A stretch of 64,000 nucleotides of DNA, taken from NCBI RefSeq assembly GCF_004366035.1, contig NZ_SOEE01000011.1:1-64000 (forward strand), in the 5' to 3' direction. The stretch comes from Cytobacillus oceanisediminis. Lineage in GTDB: Bacteria > Bacillota > Bacilli > Bacillales > Cytobacillaceae. Below are positions 25,373 through 33,517 of the stretch, in pieces. The notes beneath the pieces were generated by a model. It saw only the letters and a program-made list of their open reading frames with translations. It searched no databases and was not told the origin of the DNA. Position numbers and translations under genes: made by a program. Position 1 is the first letter of the stretch, and every line of letters begins with the position of its first letter.

Positions 25373-25393
25373 AAAGCCCTTCTTAAGGGCTTT
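25373..25393. terminator. Terminator after HU, convergent
   Basis: AAAGCCCT, TCTTA, AGGGCTTT with flanking T and A runs, between HU (plus) and the yhjD-like gene (minus). Confidence 0.8.
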
Positions 25394-25395
25394 TA

Positions 25396-25755
25396 CTATT
25401 TAAATCGCTTATACAGGTAAAACTCCATTAGTTCTTGGACCCTATTTCGAATTCTTGGATTAAAATAATTATGTTTTTCCTCATAGCCTTTGTAAATAAA
25501 TAAAAACATCGTGAAAGCCTCATCCCAGGTGATTTCTTCAACCTTCATTTGACCTTTCCTCATTGCATCTTTAGTTTTTTTTAGATCATATTGAACGGCC
25601 GTTATCGTCTCATCAATAAGTTCCAAGTATGGTTGTTTAAGTTTGAAGGAACCTTTATCAAATAATATTCGATCCATTTCGAGAATGGTAAGGAGCATCG
25701 GGAGATACATAGCTTGCTCTAAAATATCCCGGTCTTTTTCTGGAATCCTGGTCAT
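25396..25755 (-). CDS. YhjD-like protein
   Basis: 119 residues resembling Bacillus YhjD: the start TRIPEKDRDILEQAMYLPMLLTILEMDR, middle KLKQPYLELI and end AFTMFLFIYKGYEEKHNYFNPRIRNRV. Biochemical role unknown. It follows the yolD-like gene after 2 bp and so would share its SOS-type promoter. Confidence 0.75.
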   Translation of the reverse strand: MTRIPEKDRDILEQAMYLPMLLTILEMDRILFDKGSFKLKQPYLELIDETITAVQYDLKKTKDAMRKGQMKVEEITWDEAFTMFLFIYKGYEEKHNYFNPRIRNRVQELMEFYLYKRFK

Positions 25756-25757
25756 TT

Positions 25758-26087
25758 TTATAACCTCTCAACAGCCGTAATTTCGTGAATAGATATCCTT
25801 AATAACTCACCATTTGATTCTAAGAGTAAATATTTCATTAGCAAATCCACTTTATCGACGATTCCGGTTCTAAACATAAAAAACCCGTCTTTCCAAATCG
25901 TCACTTTAATTGGGATGGTACACTTTAAAGATTCCATGACAATATATCCAATTTCCTCAAATTCATGTTCATCCAACTGAGGCTTTTTTTGCTTTTTGTC
26001 GTCGATTGTTATTCGATTAAGCATGGCCCTATGCTCTGGCATAAAATGAGCTGGCTGCCATTTAATTTTTCCTCTGTCGCGGATCAT
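25758..26087 (-). CDS. YolD-like protein
   Basis: 109 residues with the YolD signature start IRDRGKIKWQPAHFMPEHRAML, a charged middle and a C-terminal WKDGFFMFRTGIVDKVD. YolD-family genes usually travel with a UvrX/DinB-type Y-family polymerase and are LexA-controlled. No polymerase gene is present here. ATG 26087 has AAGGAG upstream; the promoter region contains SOS-like boxes. Confidence 0.85.
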   Translation of the reverse strand: MIRDRGKIKWQPAHFMPEHRAMLNRITIDDKKQKKPQLDEHEFEEIGYIVMESLKCTIPIKVTIWKDGFFMFRTGIVDKVDLLMKYLLLESNGELLRISIHEITAVERL

Positions 26088-26110
26088 CTATTCTCATCTC
26101 CTTATATCAA

Positions 26111-26157
26111 TAATTATACAAACATTTGTTCTTAAATCAACTTGAAAACGAACATTA
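26111..26157. promoter_or_regulatory. Divergent promoter with two LexA/DinR-like boxes
   Basis: On the minus strand TTGATT and TATAAT are 16 bases apart, and GAACAAATGTTTG, a near-consensus CGAACRNRYGTTYG SOS box, overlaps the spacer and the -10. A weaker box, CGAACATTAGTTCC, lies at about 26142-26155. They fit SOS control of yolD-yhjD and possibly of the divergent 26195 gene. Confidence 0.7.
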
Positions 26158-26194
26158 GTTCCCTTATTTTTATGTAAAAAGGAGCTGATAATAC

Positions 26195-26419
26195 ATGAAA
26201 TGCTTGTTTAATTTCTCAAGGGAAAATAAAATTCCGATTGATCTAATTTATATAAACGATGCAGGGAAACTCACACATAGGGCAGTTGTAAGGAGTTTTA
26301 CTAGCGAAGTAGTTCTTACATTGGATGTTGGGAAACAGCAATTTCGGACTTTTAAACGTGCAAATATTTTATCTGCTGCCAAACAACGAGGGGGATGGAA
26401 AGTCGCCAATGACATCTAA
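26195..26419 (+). CDS. Short WYL-like protein
   Basis: 74 residues: IPIDLIYINDAGKLTHRAVVRSF, then RTFKRANILSAAKQRG. A small beta-barrel-like sequence of the short WYL/YozO type, possibly ligand or nucleic-acid binding; the family assignment is tentative. AAGGAG precedes the ATG. It shares the SOS-like divergent control region with yolD and ends at a strong terminator. Confidence 0.55.
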   Translation: MKCLFNFSRENKIPIDLIYINDAGKLTHRAVVRSFTSEVVLTLDVGKQQFRTFKRANILSAAKQRGGWKVANDI

Positions 26420-26451
26420 TCTTGCTTGTTTATTATGTGATGTAAAAAAGA

Positions 26452-26484
26452 AAAGTCCCTTGAGAACTCTACTCAAAGGACTTT
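26452..26484. terminator. Bidirectional terminator
   Basis: AAAGTCC and GGACTTT close a stem that continues as TTGAG/CTCAA; A-run before and T-rich after. It separates the 26195 gene from the convergent primase-like gene. Confidence 0.8.
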
Positions 26485-26507
26485 CATAACACTAAAATTA
26501 TATTATC

Positions 26508-27034
26508 TTAGAATAATTTTTTAATGTGTGGTAAGCGGTTTTTGATAAACAAATCATCAATCCCCTTGGCTTCATCTTCATTCCATAAAACAAGGTTTGC
26601 TCTATAGCCTTCTTCTTTTAGACCTTTCGCACATTCCATCAAGTGTTTCTTTACATACACATTGGAAACAGCATCAGCATCAAAGCAAATATTTACTTGT
26701 TCCGCACCCATTTCCTTTAATACAGGAAGGGCTAGGCGCCATGCTCCGGCTCCTGGAAGGGCTAAGAAGATATCACCTATATCCTCAATTTCCATTGGAT
26801 CATATAGTTTCCCAATACAATCTGATGCTATGTCGCATTTTAAAGGACCTTCAGATAACCATACAGTTCTTGCTTTTAGACTAACCCCTTCTTTCCATTC
26901 CTTTAACTTAGAAGTAGGTACTGCAACATGAATGGGGGCTGGATTACCTGAACCTGTTCCTTCTGGTTTCTTTGCTGAACTAAATGTGTGGCATCTCAAT
27001 CCGTAACGATTGAGGTAGCCACTGCCCATTTCGG
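26508..27034 (-). CDS. DUF3854/toprim primase-like protein, exon 2
   Basis: 3' part of a gene interrupted by a group II intron. Joined to exon 1 (29737-30520), the product is 436 residues and stays in frame: the junction reads RYFW then PEMGSGYLNRYGLR. This part holds a toprim-like core: WLSEGPLKCDIAS (Glu), FLALPGAGAW and QVNICFDADAV (DxD). Toprim/DUF3854 domains occur in plasmid and phage primase-helicases. The 173-codon open frame beginning at ATG 27029 is only the exon. Confidence 0.75.
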
Positions 27035-29736
27035 GTACGATAGGTAAACCTTTGAAGTAATCTCTGGCTTTTCCCCCGTCTCACACGGTACGTGCGACTT
27101 TCACCGCATACCGCGTTCCATCGAAATACTTCTAATATGGACTAATGCATCAAAGCTACTCACTCTCAAAATCCATTAAAGGCTTTATTTGTTAGGCGAC
27201 TATGGGTTGTAGTTTCAGCAGTTTTCTCAAAACATTGATTTTATCAATTTGTTTTAAGGAAAGGTTCTCTAAGTTTATATATCGTTTTATCGTTTCCTCC
27301 TTTGTTGCGTGAATCAAAGTGTGAACGAAGTTGGATACAATAATAAGGTTGCTATATTTATCAGTTCCACCTGAGTTTCTAGGCTTCTTGTGATGAGTAT
27401 GCATCCTACCGATAGTTAGAGGTTGACCGCTAATTGCACATTTACCATTTTGCGCTACGAACAGTGATATACGGTTATCGTTAAATTCAACTGACTCATT
27501 TATTACAGGATTTTTCAGAAGATAGACAAGCATTTCACTATCCACTGCTTTCAGACTGTTATGGATAGCTGCTCTTCCCTCTTTAGTAAAGTTATTGATA
27601 TCTTTTTTAAAGTTTTTAGGTATTTCTAATTTAATACCTGCAATTGGAAAGATAGGCTTACCATCAATAAATATCTTCTTGAATTTATATTGTCCGTATA
27701 ACTTATTGTACGTTTTGCTTTCAGTCCCAACATTAGAGCTTTGGCTTTTTAATCTATTGTGTATGACCTTAGAGAGCACAAAATTCATTCTTACAAAGGT
27801 GATGTTTACTCTTGTTGCTGCTTTGTAGTAATTGTGATATCCCCTTATTTTCGAATTCATTCTGTCTACTTCTAATTTCTTATGCTCTTTTGAGTATTGG
27901 ATTGTTTTGATGGACTTTTTAAGGTTTATCTTCATTTTCCGAACTGCCTTATCCGATACGTCACTGATAGATGCGTATCCATGCCTTGTATTTGCTCTAG
28001 GAGTTACCTTGAGTTTAAATCCAAGGAATTCAGTATAGTTCTTACGAAGATTAGTAATTTTAGATTTCTTATTACTTACCTCAAGTCCTAACCTTTCTTT
28101 CAACCACATTTTGGTTGCAGAAAACATTCGCTTTGCAACATTAATGTCTCTACAGAAGATTTTAAAATCATCAGCGTACCTTACAATGAAAACTTCTTTT
28201 AACCTAGTTTTCTTTAATTCTCTATCCTGTTTGCCCTTATTTGAGTAGGTTTTCTTAGATTGAAATGTTTCCCATTGGGAGCTGATCCACCAATCTAATT
28301 CATTCAGCACAATGTTGGATAGGAGCGGAGAAATGATTCCACCTTGCGGGGTTCCTTTATCCATTCTCCCTTCGCCAATAATATTGGCTTTTAACATTTT
28401 GCTTATTACTGAAATAAGGTTTTTGTCCCTAATCCCTATGTTCCATATCTGTCTAAGTAATTTTCCATGATTGATGTTATCAAAGAAACCCTTAATGTCG
28501 ATATCAACTACGTAGTGCAGACCATTTGTATTCATAAGATGTTGTGTTCTGGCGATTGCATGGTGAGCTGAGCGAGTGGGCCTAAATCCATAACTGTGTT
28601 TGTGGAATTTAGCTTCGCATATTGGTTCGAGAATTTGCAGGATACATTGCTGGATGATTCTGTCTTCAATTGTAGGGATACCCAAAGGTCTGCGTTCTTC
28701 ACTGAAGTCTTTAGGTATATAAACCCTCTTTATAGAGTGCGGTTGGAAGTTTTGAAGTCTTTTTCTAACATAAGATACCAGTTCATCAATGTTTTTATCA
28801 GCTATATTGATGATGTTAGTTTTATTGACTCCTTTAGTAAGGCTTCCACCATTACGTTTTATGTTTCTATAAGCAAGCCTGACATTTTCCCTTGACGTTA
28901 TCAAAGACATTATATCGCTTGTTTCACGATTGTTTAGGCTGTCTTGGTAAAGTTGGTCAAGCGTAGCTTGCATATCATAAAACTCATTGTGCCTGAGCCT
29001 CTTCTTTTTGAGATTTAGTGCCAATTGGTCAGCATCCCCCTTAGTGGAGTTTTGCTTCTCCTTAGTCATACTCGAACCCAATAAATTTGATATATTGTCC
29101 TCTTTAGTAATTAGTATTCCGACTCGGGGCTATCCCTCTACTATGTTTCCATAGCTTCAACGGTACTGTGCCCCTACTCTCACAACGATAAATGCACTTC
29201 GGTTATTAAGATAACCTTATAGCAACCTTCCCGCTTACAGACGTTTAATAGAAGTTCATTGCTTTCGACGTTCCGAAACATTTAGCTATCATATCGTTCC
29301 TTAGATGGTGACTTTGAGCCTGTAAATTATATATCCTCATTGTTGGATATCCCGAATTTCATATCTGGCAATCTTACTTTTCGGTAATTCACCTTCCACT
29401 TGGAAGCTACACAGTTTCCTGTGCATCTATTTTTAGACCCGTACATTCGCCACTTTGTCAGTGCATCTTTAGCACATTCTCATCATAAAACGCTTTTTCA
29501 GCCCCCCGGCCTATCACTAACCATATCCACTCTTGGACTTAGCTTAGTTTCAGCCGACTTCACCTAGCTTCAGACCCCATCAACTCTGTAAAGTTGAGGC
29601 GCATGTAGGAGTATTAGGGTGTAGTTTCAAGCCAACATGACGGCTATCATTCCTATCATCAATGTTCCAGTTAGAATTAAATAACTTAATTCCTCTCATT
29701 TCATGCTTTAAGCACTTGTTGAGAAACGTCTCGCAC
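27035..29736 (-). mobile_element. Group II intron 1 (2.7 kb) in the primase-like gene
   Basis: The 5' end GTGCGAGACG follows exon base 29737. The 3' part has domain V (CGGTATGCGGTGAAAGTCGC with its pairing CGTACCG) at about 27087-27120 and a domain VI ending ACCTATCGTAC. The bulged A lies about six bases from the end. Removing 27035-29736 restores the host reading frame. The multi-domain maturase is encoded at 27192-29081. The region 29082-29735 holds the 5' RNA domains and no other gene. Confidence 0.85.
27192..29081 (-). CDS. ltrA: Group II intron reverse transcriptase/maturase with HNH domain
   Basis: 629 residues. RT blocks: RRPLGIPTIEDRIIQQ (RT2), HSYGFRPTRSAHHAI (RT3), VVDIDIKGFFDNINH (RT4), GTPQGGIISPLLSNI and catalytic FIVRYADDF (YADD) near residue 310. 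A maturase X domain and a C-terminal HNH (CAISGQPLTIGRMHTHHKKP, then NLIIVSNFVHTLIH) follow. It assists splicing and retrohoming. All catalytic motifs are intact. ATG 29069 is an alternative start; the SD is weak. Confidence 0.9.
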   Translation of the reverse strand: MGSSMTKEKQNSTKGDADQLALNLKKKRLRHNEFYDMQATLDQLYQDSLNNRETSDIMSLITSRENVRLAYRNIKRNGGSLTKGVNKTNIINIADKNIDELVSYVRKRLQNFQPHSIKRVYIPKDFSEERRPLGIPTIEDRIIQQCILQILEPICEAKFHKHSYGFRPTRSAHHAIARTQHLMNTNGLHYVVDIDIKGFFDNINHGKLLRQIWNIGIRDKNLISVISKMLKANIIGEGRMDKGTPQGGIISPLLSNIVLNELDWWISSQWETFQSKKTYSNKGKQDRELKKTRLKEVFIVRYADDFKIFCRDINVAKRMFSATKMWLKERLGLEVSNKKSKITNLRKNYTEFLGFKLKVTPRANTRHGYASISDVSDKAVRKMKINLKKSIKTIQYSKEHKKLEVDRMNSKIRGYHNYYKAATRVNITFVRMNFVLSKVIHNRLKSQSSNVGTESKTYNKLYGQYKFKKIFIDGKPIFPIAGIKLEIPKNFKKDINNFTKEGRAAIHNSLKAVDSEMLVYLLKNPVINESVEFNDNRISLFVAQNGKCAISGQPLTIGRMHTHHKKPRNSGGTDKYSNLIIVSNFVHTLIHATKEETIKRYINLENLSLKQIDKINVLRKLLKLQPIVA

Positions 29737-30520
29737 GCCAGAAATAACGGTTTCCTTTTACTACTCGAACCCATCCTTTAACTTCATTTTCATGTACAAT
29801 GGTTGTCCATGTTTTGTTAGATTTAATCTCTTCCTCTAAGATGATTTCACCATCAAAAGAGACCTGCACAAGATCTGGTTGCTCTATAATCCGAGCTTTA
29901 AGACCAGGGCGATTAACTTTTACTTCAACCACATTTTGAGGATTATCTATTCGGTACTGGAAACCGACAATTTCATTATAGTGATTACGAAAAGGTATTA
30001 AAATGCCCTTGCTGCCGGCAATGGTCCAGTACTTTTCTTCTTGTAGAAAAAAACCAGGGATACCTTTAAAATGTTTGATTTCCAAACCTTCTTTCAACAT
30101 TCTCGCTACCTCCCAAGGCTTATCTGGAAAGCTGCGGTATTGCCTTAGCATAACTTGCTTATCAGCTAGCTGTCTTGAAGGAGAAGTTAAGTGTTTGTAA
30201 TGTACATCATCAAGTTCTAAGCATTCTATTAATGCACTATAAACAGTATTAAGGACTTTATCTTTTTGCTTGGGATGTCCTACATGAATTTCTTCGATTT
30301 CCTCTTTGTTAATCTTTCGCTTATTATTCCCTTTAAGTAGGTGAAGGTAGCTAGGTAAAGCCGAATTTTTCGAAAAATAAGTGTCACTTTCAGTTCGGAT
30401 ACAAGCTACCGCTGAACCATCCACGTGAGCCATACAACCACCTGTCTTACCACAAATTACACATGGGGTCCGATAGTATTCATACCAATCTTTGACTCTA
30501 GTTTGCCTCATTAATTTCAT
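29737..30520 (-). CDS. DUF3854/toprim primase-like protein, exon 1
   Basis: 5' part, 261 codons plus one base, interrupted after RYFW by the group II intron. It begins with a zinc-finger-like segment, TPCVICGKTGGCMAHVDGSAVACIRTESD (Cys at about 19, 22, 27 and 38), typical of primase N-termini. A domain with YRSFPDKPWEVARML and GILIPFRNHYNEIVGFQYRID follows. Unspliced, the frame would read 9 residues into the intron and stop at 29708. It lies 36 bp downstream of the DUF4258 gene, in the same operon. Confidence 0.75.
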
Positions 30521-30556
30521 AATTCATAACAACCTTTCTTATAGTTCTTAAGCTCT

Positions 30557-30850
30557 TTACACACAATCCTTAAATCGGAAATGATCAATTGGCGGCATGA
30601 CTGTTACAAGCTTAAAAATAAAATGCGAATGTTTAGCAATGACCACCACAATCGGGTTATCATCCATATCTCTGCCAGCTATTACAACCTTAGATGGCCC
30701 TTGTCTTTCAACGATTTCTCCATTAAATAAAGCTGAAACAATGTCTCCTTTAGAGTACCCACGCTTTTTAAGCCTTTTCTTAGTGTGTGTCCCTATAAAA
30801 ATTTTTCCGTTCTCAGTCATTAAGCCTTTTTTAATTTCCTTTAAATTCAT
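30557..30850 (-). CDS. DUF4258-type small protein
   Basis: 97 residues from ATG 30850 directly after GGAGGTGG: KIFIGTHTKKRLKKRGYSKGDIVSALFNGEIVERQ, then VVIAGRDMDDNPIVVVIA and FKLVTVMPP. DUF4258 proteins have a RelE/colicin-D-like small fold and sometimes act as toxins. No antitoxin-like partner is adjacent and the catalytic residues are not obvious. It heads the primase-like unit behind a leader terminator. Confidence 0.65.
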   Translation of the reverse strand: MNLKEIKKGLMTENGKIFIGTHTKKRLKKRGYSKGDIVSALFNGEIVERQGPSKVVIAGRDMDDNPIVVVIAKHSHFIFKLVTVMPPIDHFRFKDCV

Positions 30851-30877
30851 TTTTTCCACCTCCATTGAATAAAAAAA

Positions 30878-30941
30878 AGCGGCCAATGGAAAGAAGAGAG
30901 AGCATCAAAAAGAAAGCTCTTGCTTCGATCCAAAGACCGCT
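30878..30941 (-). terminator. Leader terminator before the DUF4258-primase unit
   Basis: AGCGGTC and GGCCGCT close a 64-base hairpin, followed on the minus strand by eight T and, within 12 bases, the SD GGAGGTGG. A further small hairpin (CTATCT/AGATAAG) lies upstream. The preceding gene stops at 31033. Confidence 0.75.
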
Positions 30942-31032
30942 AAATTGATAAATTACCGCTTATCTCATAAAAGATAGCCAAGAAATAATAAAAGAAAATA
31001 GATTACTATCAGTTTAGCACCTACATGAAGAA

Positions 31033-32514
31033 TCAATCAACAGCATCTAATAACTTTCTTCTTAATTTCATCCAGAAGGTTGGTCGGTATATTTTATCAA
31101 ATTCTTTCCCCACAAACACTCTAGCTATTTTAATAAAAGGCGGTATGAGCTTTTGAGCTGCAATTATGTCAGCAATCAATGGTTTTCTCTCATGGTTGTT
31201 TGCCATTACCCTGTCAAACATGGAAGGTAAAGCTGTGATGAGCTCCAAGTCTAATAATTCTGCTACGTCCCTTGGCCGGCTATGAGTACCAGTGCGGCTA
31301 TGTATCATTTTAACTGGCTTTTTATACTCCTTAATGAGTGTATTGTGTATGAAATTTTTCCATTCTTTAGTTCGGTCAAACTGGTCATCAGCAATTACCC
31401 AAATCTCGTCGAGGTATGGAAGTGTATTTAAAGTGGAATCATCCATCTTTCCGGTAGGCAAATCCACTAATACATAAGCATTTTCTTTAACTGAAATAAA
31501 AAAATCTAAAATTAGATCCTGGTTTCGATCAATATCAAAATCATTTAATCCTACCGGGAACCATTTGACGCCTTTATAAATCCATAAAGAGTTATTATTG
31601 CCATTGTCATTGGAGTAAAGGTTTTCCGTTAGTGAAATCCAATTGTCTGGCTTTGAACCAAACCGGTGTAACATCTTAAACAAGTGAGGATTCTCTTTTG
31701 GGATCTCCACAACTGATATAGGAACACCATGTTGCTGAAGGAATATGGCATAATCCACAATGAAGGTTGTGGCCCCTGCTGTTAAAGGTGCCCAAATACC
31801 CACAGTCTTTTCTGTACTGAGATTTACACCATTTAATTTTCTACCGAAATCATGAGCCTTTGTAGGTGAAGAAATGTATACTTTCTTCCTCTTTTTTTGT
31901 GAAGCTGATGAGTTGTCATGTTTTTGATTAGGTGCTGCCTTTTTAGATTCCGGACTTGGCGTTTTACTTAGGGATTTACTATTGATCTTTTCTGAGTTTT
32001 TTTCTAGATCGTTTTCTTTTGGAGGAATTTTAGAGTTTGTATTATCCTTTTCCTTCGAGAATTCTGGAGGTGATTTGTCTATGGCTTTTTCCTGATTATC
32101 ACTCTTCTTAACGTCATTTTCAGCTGTTTCATTAGCAATTTCTTTCTTTATCGGCTTATCATTGGATGGTTCCATTACTGTTCTATCTATTCCTAAGTGG
32201 CCAATAGGTGAATCATAGATGGCCATTCTTGTATCATTTGTACTTCTGCATAGAACTATGTTTTTATTTGTAACGTTTATACTTTTATCATAGTCGATTA
32301 CAATGAGTTGACCCTCTAATTTAATGGATTCTAAAATATGTTGATCCAGAAAGTCACTTAGAGTGATACATGCTAAAAATGGGTTGCTTATTGCCTCTAA
32401 AACTTCCTCCTTGGAAGATAGCTTATGTACATCTACAAAGGGAAGCAATCCTTTAATTGTACTTCTGATTTCTCCATCTTCTTTATCAGAAACTGCTAAA
32501 TATATCTTTTTCAT
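31033..32514 (-). CDS. CpaE/ParA-like protein with degenerate Walker A
   Basis: 493 residues. N-terminal about 110 residues: a receiver-like alpha/beta domain (KIYLAVSDKEDGEIRS). Then a Lys/Ser/Pro-rich linker (about 120-215), then a MinD/ParA-type ATPase-like domain. In the place of the deviant Walker A (KGGxGKT) it has GIWAPLTAGATTFIVD, without the invariant lysines, while the Walker B-like YVLVDLPTG is kept. It is therefore unlikely to hydrolyse ATP normally. CpaE-like proteins position pili or secretion systems. Overlaps the XRE gene by 29 bp. Confidence 0.6.
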   Translation of the reverse strand: MKKIYLAVSDKEDGEIRSTIKGLLPFVDVHKLSSKEEVLEAISNPFLACITLSDFLDQHILESIKLEGQLIVIDYDKSINVTNKNIVLCRSTNDTRMAIYDSPIGHLGIDRTVMEPSNDKPIKKEIANETAENDVKKSDNQEKAIDKSPPEFSKEKDNTNSKIPPKENDLEKNSEKINSKSLSKTPSPESKKAAPNQKHDNSSASQKKRKKVYISSPTKAHDFGRKLNGVNLSTEKTVGIWAPLTAGATTFIVDYAIFLQQHGVPISVVEIPKENPHLFKMLHRFGSKPDNWISLTENLYSNDNGNNNSLWIYKGVKWFPVGLNDFDIDRNQDLILDFFISVKENAYVLVDLPTGKMDDSTLNTLPYLDEIWVIADDQFDRTKEWKNFIHNTLIKEYKKPVKMIHSRTGTHSRPRDVAELLDLELITALPSMFDRVMANNHERKPLIADIIAAQKLIPPFIKIARVFVGKEFDKIYRPTFWMKLRRKLLDAVD

Positions 32515-32731
32515 GAATCTCTTTCTCCCGCTTCAGATAATCGTTAATCCGAACTCTAAGTTGGGGAGAGAATGGTACCTCGCCCCTTTCAATCTGTCCA
32601 AGATAACTTGTACTAATTCCCATCCCCTTTGCAAACTGATATTGGGATAAGGCCATTCGTTTTCGGAGAATTAACAATCGTTCTACGTCATCTTCTATTT
32701 CAATTTCATTAAATGTATCAACTGTTAGCAT
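32486..32731 (-). CDS. XRE-family HTH regulator
   Basis: 81 residues: LLILRKRMALSQYQFAKGMGISTSYLGQIERGEVPFSP is a textbook Cro/C1-type helix-turn-helix. Likely an operon autoregulator. A GAGGGGAG site lies upstream of ATG 32731. First gene after the leader terminator at 32774-32814, and translationally overlapped with the CpaE-like gene. Confidence 0.82.
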   Translation of the reverse strand: MLTVDTFNEIEIEDDVERLLILRKRMALSQYQFAKGMGISTSYLGQIERGEVPFSPQLRVRINDYLKREKEIHEKDIFSSF

Positions 32732-32773
32732 TTATTTAACTGTTCTCCCCTCTTTATAGATTCAAATAAAAAA

Positions 32774-32814
32774 GACCGCTAAACACACCTTTAACAAAAG
32801 GCTGTTGAGCGGTC
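32774..32814 (-). terminator. Leader terminator of the XRE-CpaE operon
   Basis: GACCGCT and AGCGGTC form the base of the hairpin, inner CAACA/TGTTT pairs, then six T on the minus strand. It stands between the promoter at 32845 and ATG 32731, so the operon requires readthrough. Its AGCGGTC arm matches that of the 30878-30941 hairpin. Confidence 0.85.
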
Positions 32815-32844
32815 ATCGCTTTAAGTAAATTAAATTATAGAAAT

Positions 32845-32853
32845 ATTATAGCA
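32845..32853 (-). promoter_or_regulatory. Extended -10 promoter of the XRE-CpaE operon
   Basis: TGCTATAAT on the minus strand, an extended -10, with only a poor -35. The transcript would begin about 25 bases before the leader terminator. Confidence 0.6.
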
Positions 32854-32913
32854 CATCGGGAAGCATTTTAAAGGGTAAAAACACCCCAATAGCACAATCC
32901 TGGAAGTTTATTA

Positions 32914-32942
32914 TTGTTAATTAAATGATAAAATTGTATAAT
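32914..32942 (+). promoter_or_regulatory. SigA promoter of the Rad52-dnaN operon
   Basis: TTGTTA and TATAAT with a 17-base spacer; the predicted start is near 32949, followed by a leader of about 70 bases and the terminator at 33019-33089. Confidence 0.8.
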
Positions 32943-33018
32943 TTTTTCAGGAACTTTTTTTATTTTTTTATTTTTTGGCAGCCATAATTTGGTTAGCGGA
33001 TACTCTATTAAACTTACA

Positions 33019-33089
33019 ACCTTTGGGTTGATGGAATTCAAGTAAGCATTTTGTGCTTATTTGTAACTATCAAACTCAGAGGTTTTTTT
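33019..33089 (+). terminator. Leader terminator of the Rad52-dnaN operon
   Basis: ACCTTTGGGTT (33019-33029) pairs in all eleven positions (two G-U) with AACTCAGAGGT (33073-33083), followed by seven T. An inner hairpin AAGTAAGCA/TGTGCTTATTT sits in the loop. The gene starts 62 bp further on. Confidence 0.8.
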
Positions 33090-33151
33090 GCATTAATGGA
33101 GCAAAAAATAAGTGGTGGAAAAGTTCTAAGAAACTTTAAGGGGCTGTTGTT

Positions 33152-33517
33152 GTGAAGAAAGATTGTAGCATGGAGGAAGTTATGCAAAAGCTGCAAGCGC
33201 CTTTTCCTTCAAAGGATATCGAATGGCGTGTCAGTCGAAGTGGTCAAAGCAATGGTAAAAAATATGCCTTTGTCTTAGCTTATGTCACAAATCGAGCAAT
33301 TCAAAATCGATTAGATGAAGTATTCGGACCGGCTGGATGGCAAAATGATTTTTCTGATTTTATGCAAGGAGTCCTTTGTACAATCTCATGTTATGTAGAT
33401 GGCGAATGGATAAAAAAATCAGATGGAGCAAAGCAAACTCAGTTTGAATCATTGAAAGGTGGCCTTTCAAGTGCAATGAAAAGAGCTGCAGTTCAGTGGG
33501 GCATTGGAAGATATTTG
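33152..33517 (+). CDS. Rad52/22-family single-strand annealing protein, exon 1
   Basis: 122 codons from GTG 33152 (AAGGGG eight bases upstream) to the group II intron. The residues FPSKDIEWRVSRSG, YVTNRAIQNRLDEVFGPAGWQNDF and GLSSAMKRAAVQWGIGRYL are the conserved core of phage/plasmid Rad52-type annealases. These pair complementary single strands for recombination-dependent repair or replication. Joined with exon 2 it reads GIGRYL then YRLEENYVQV, which matches the usual family continuation. Confidence 0.8.

Noticed and set aside
30557..30850. DUF4258 gene as a toxin of a toxin-antitoxin pair
   Set aside because: No small antitoxin gene is adjacent and catalytic residues cannot be identified, so it is left as a family-level call.
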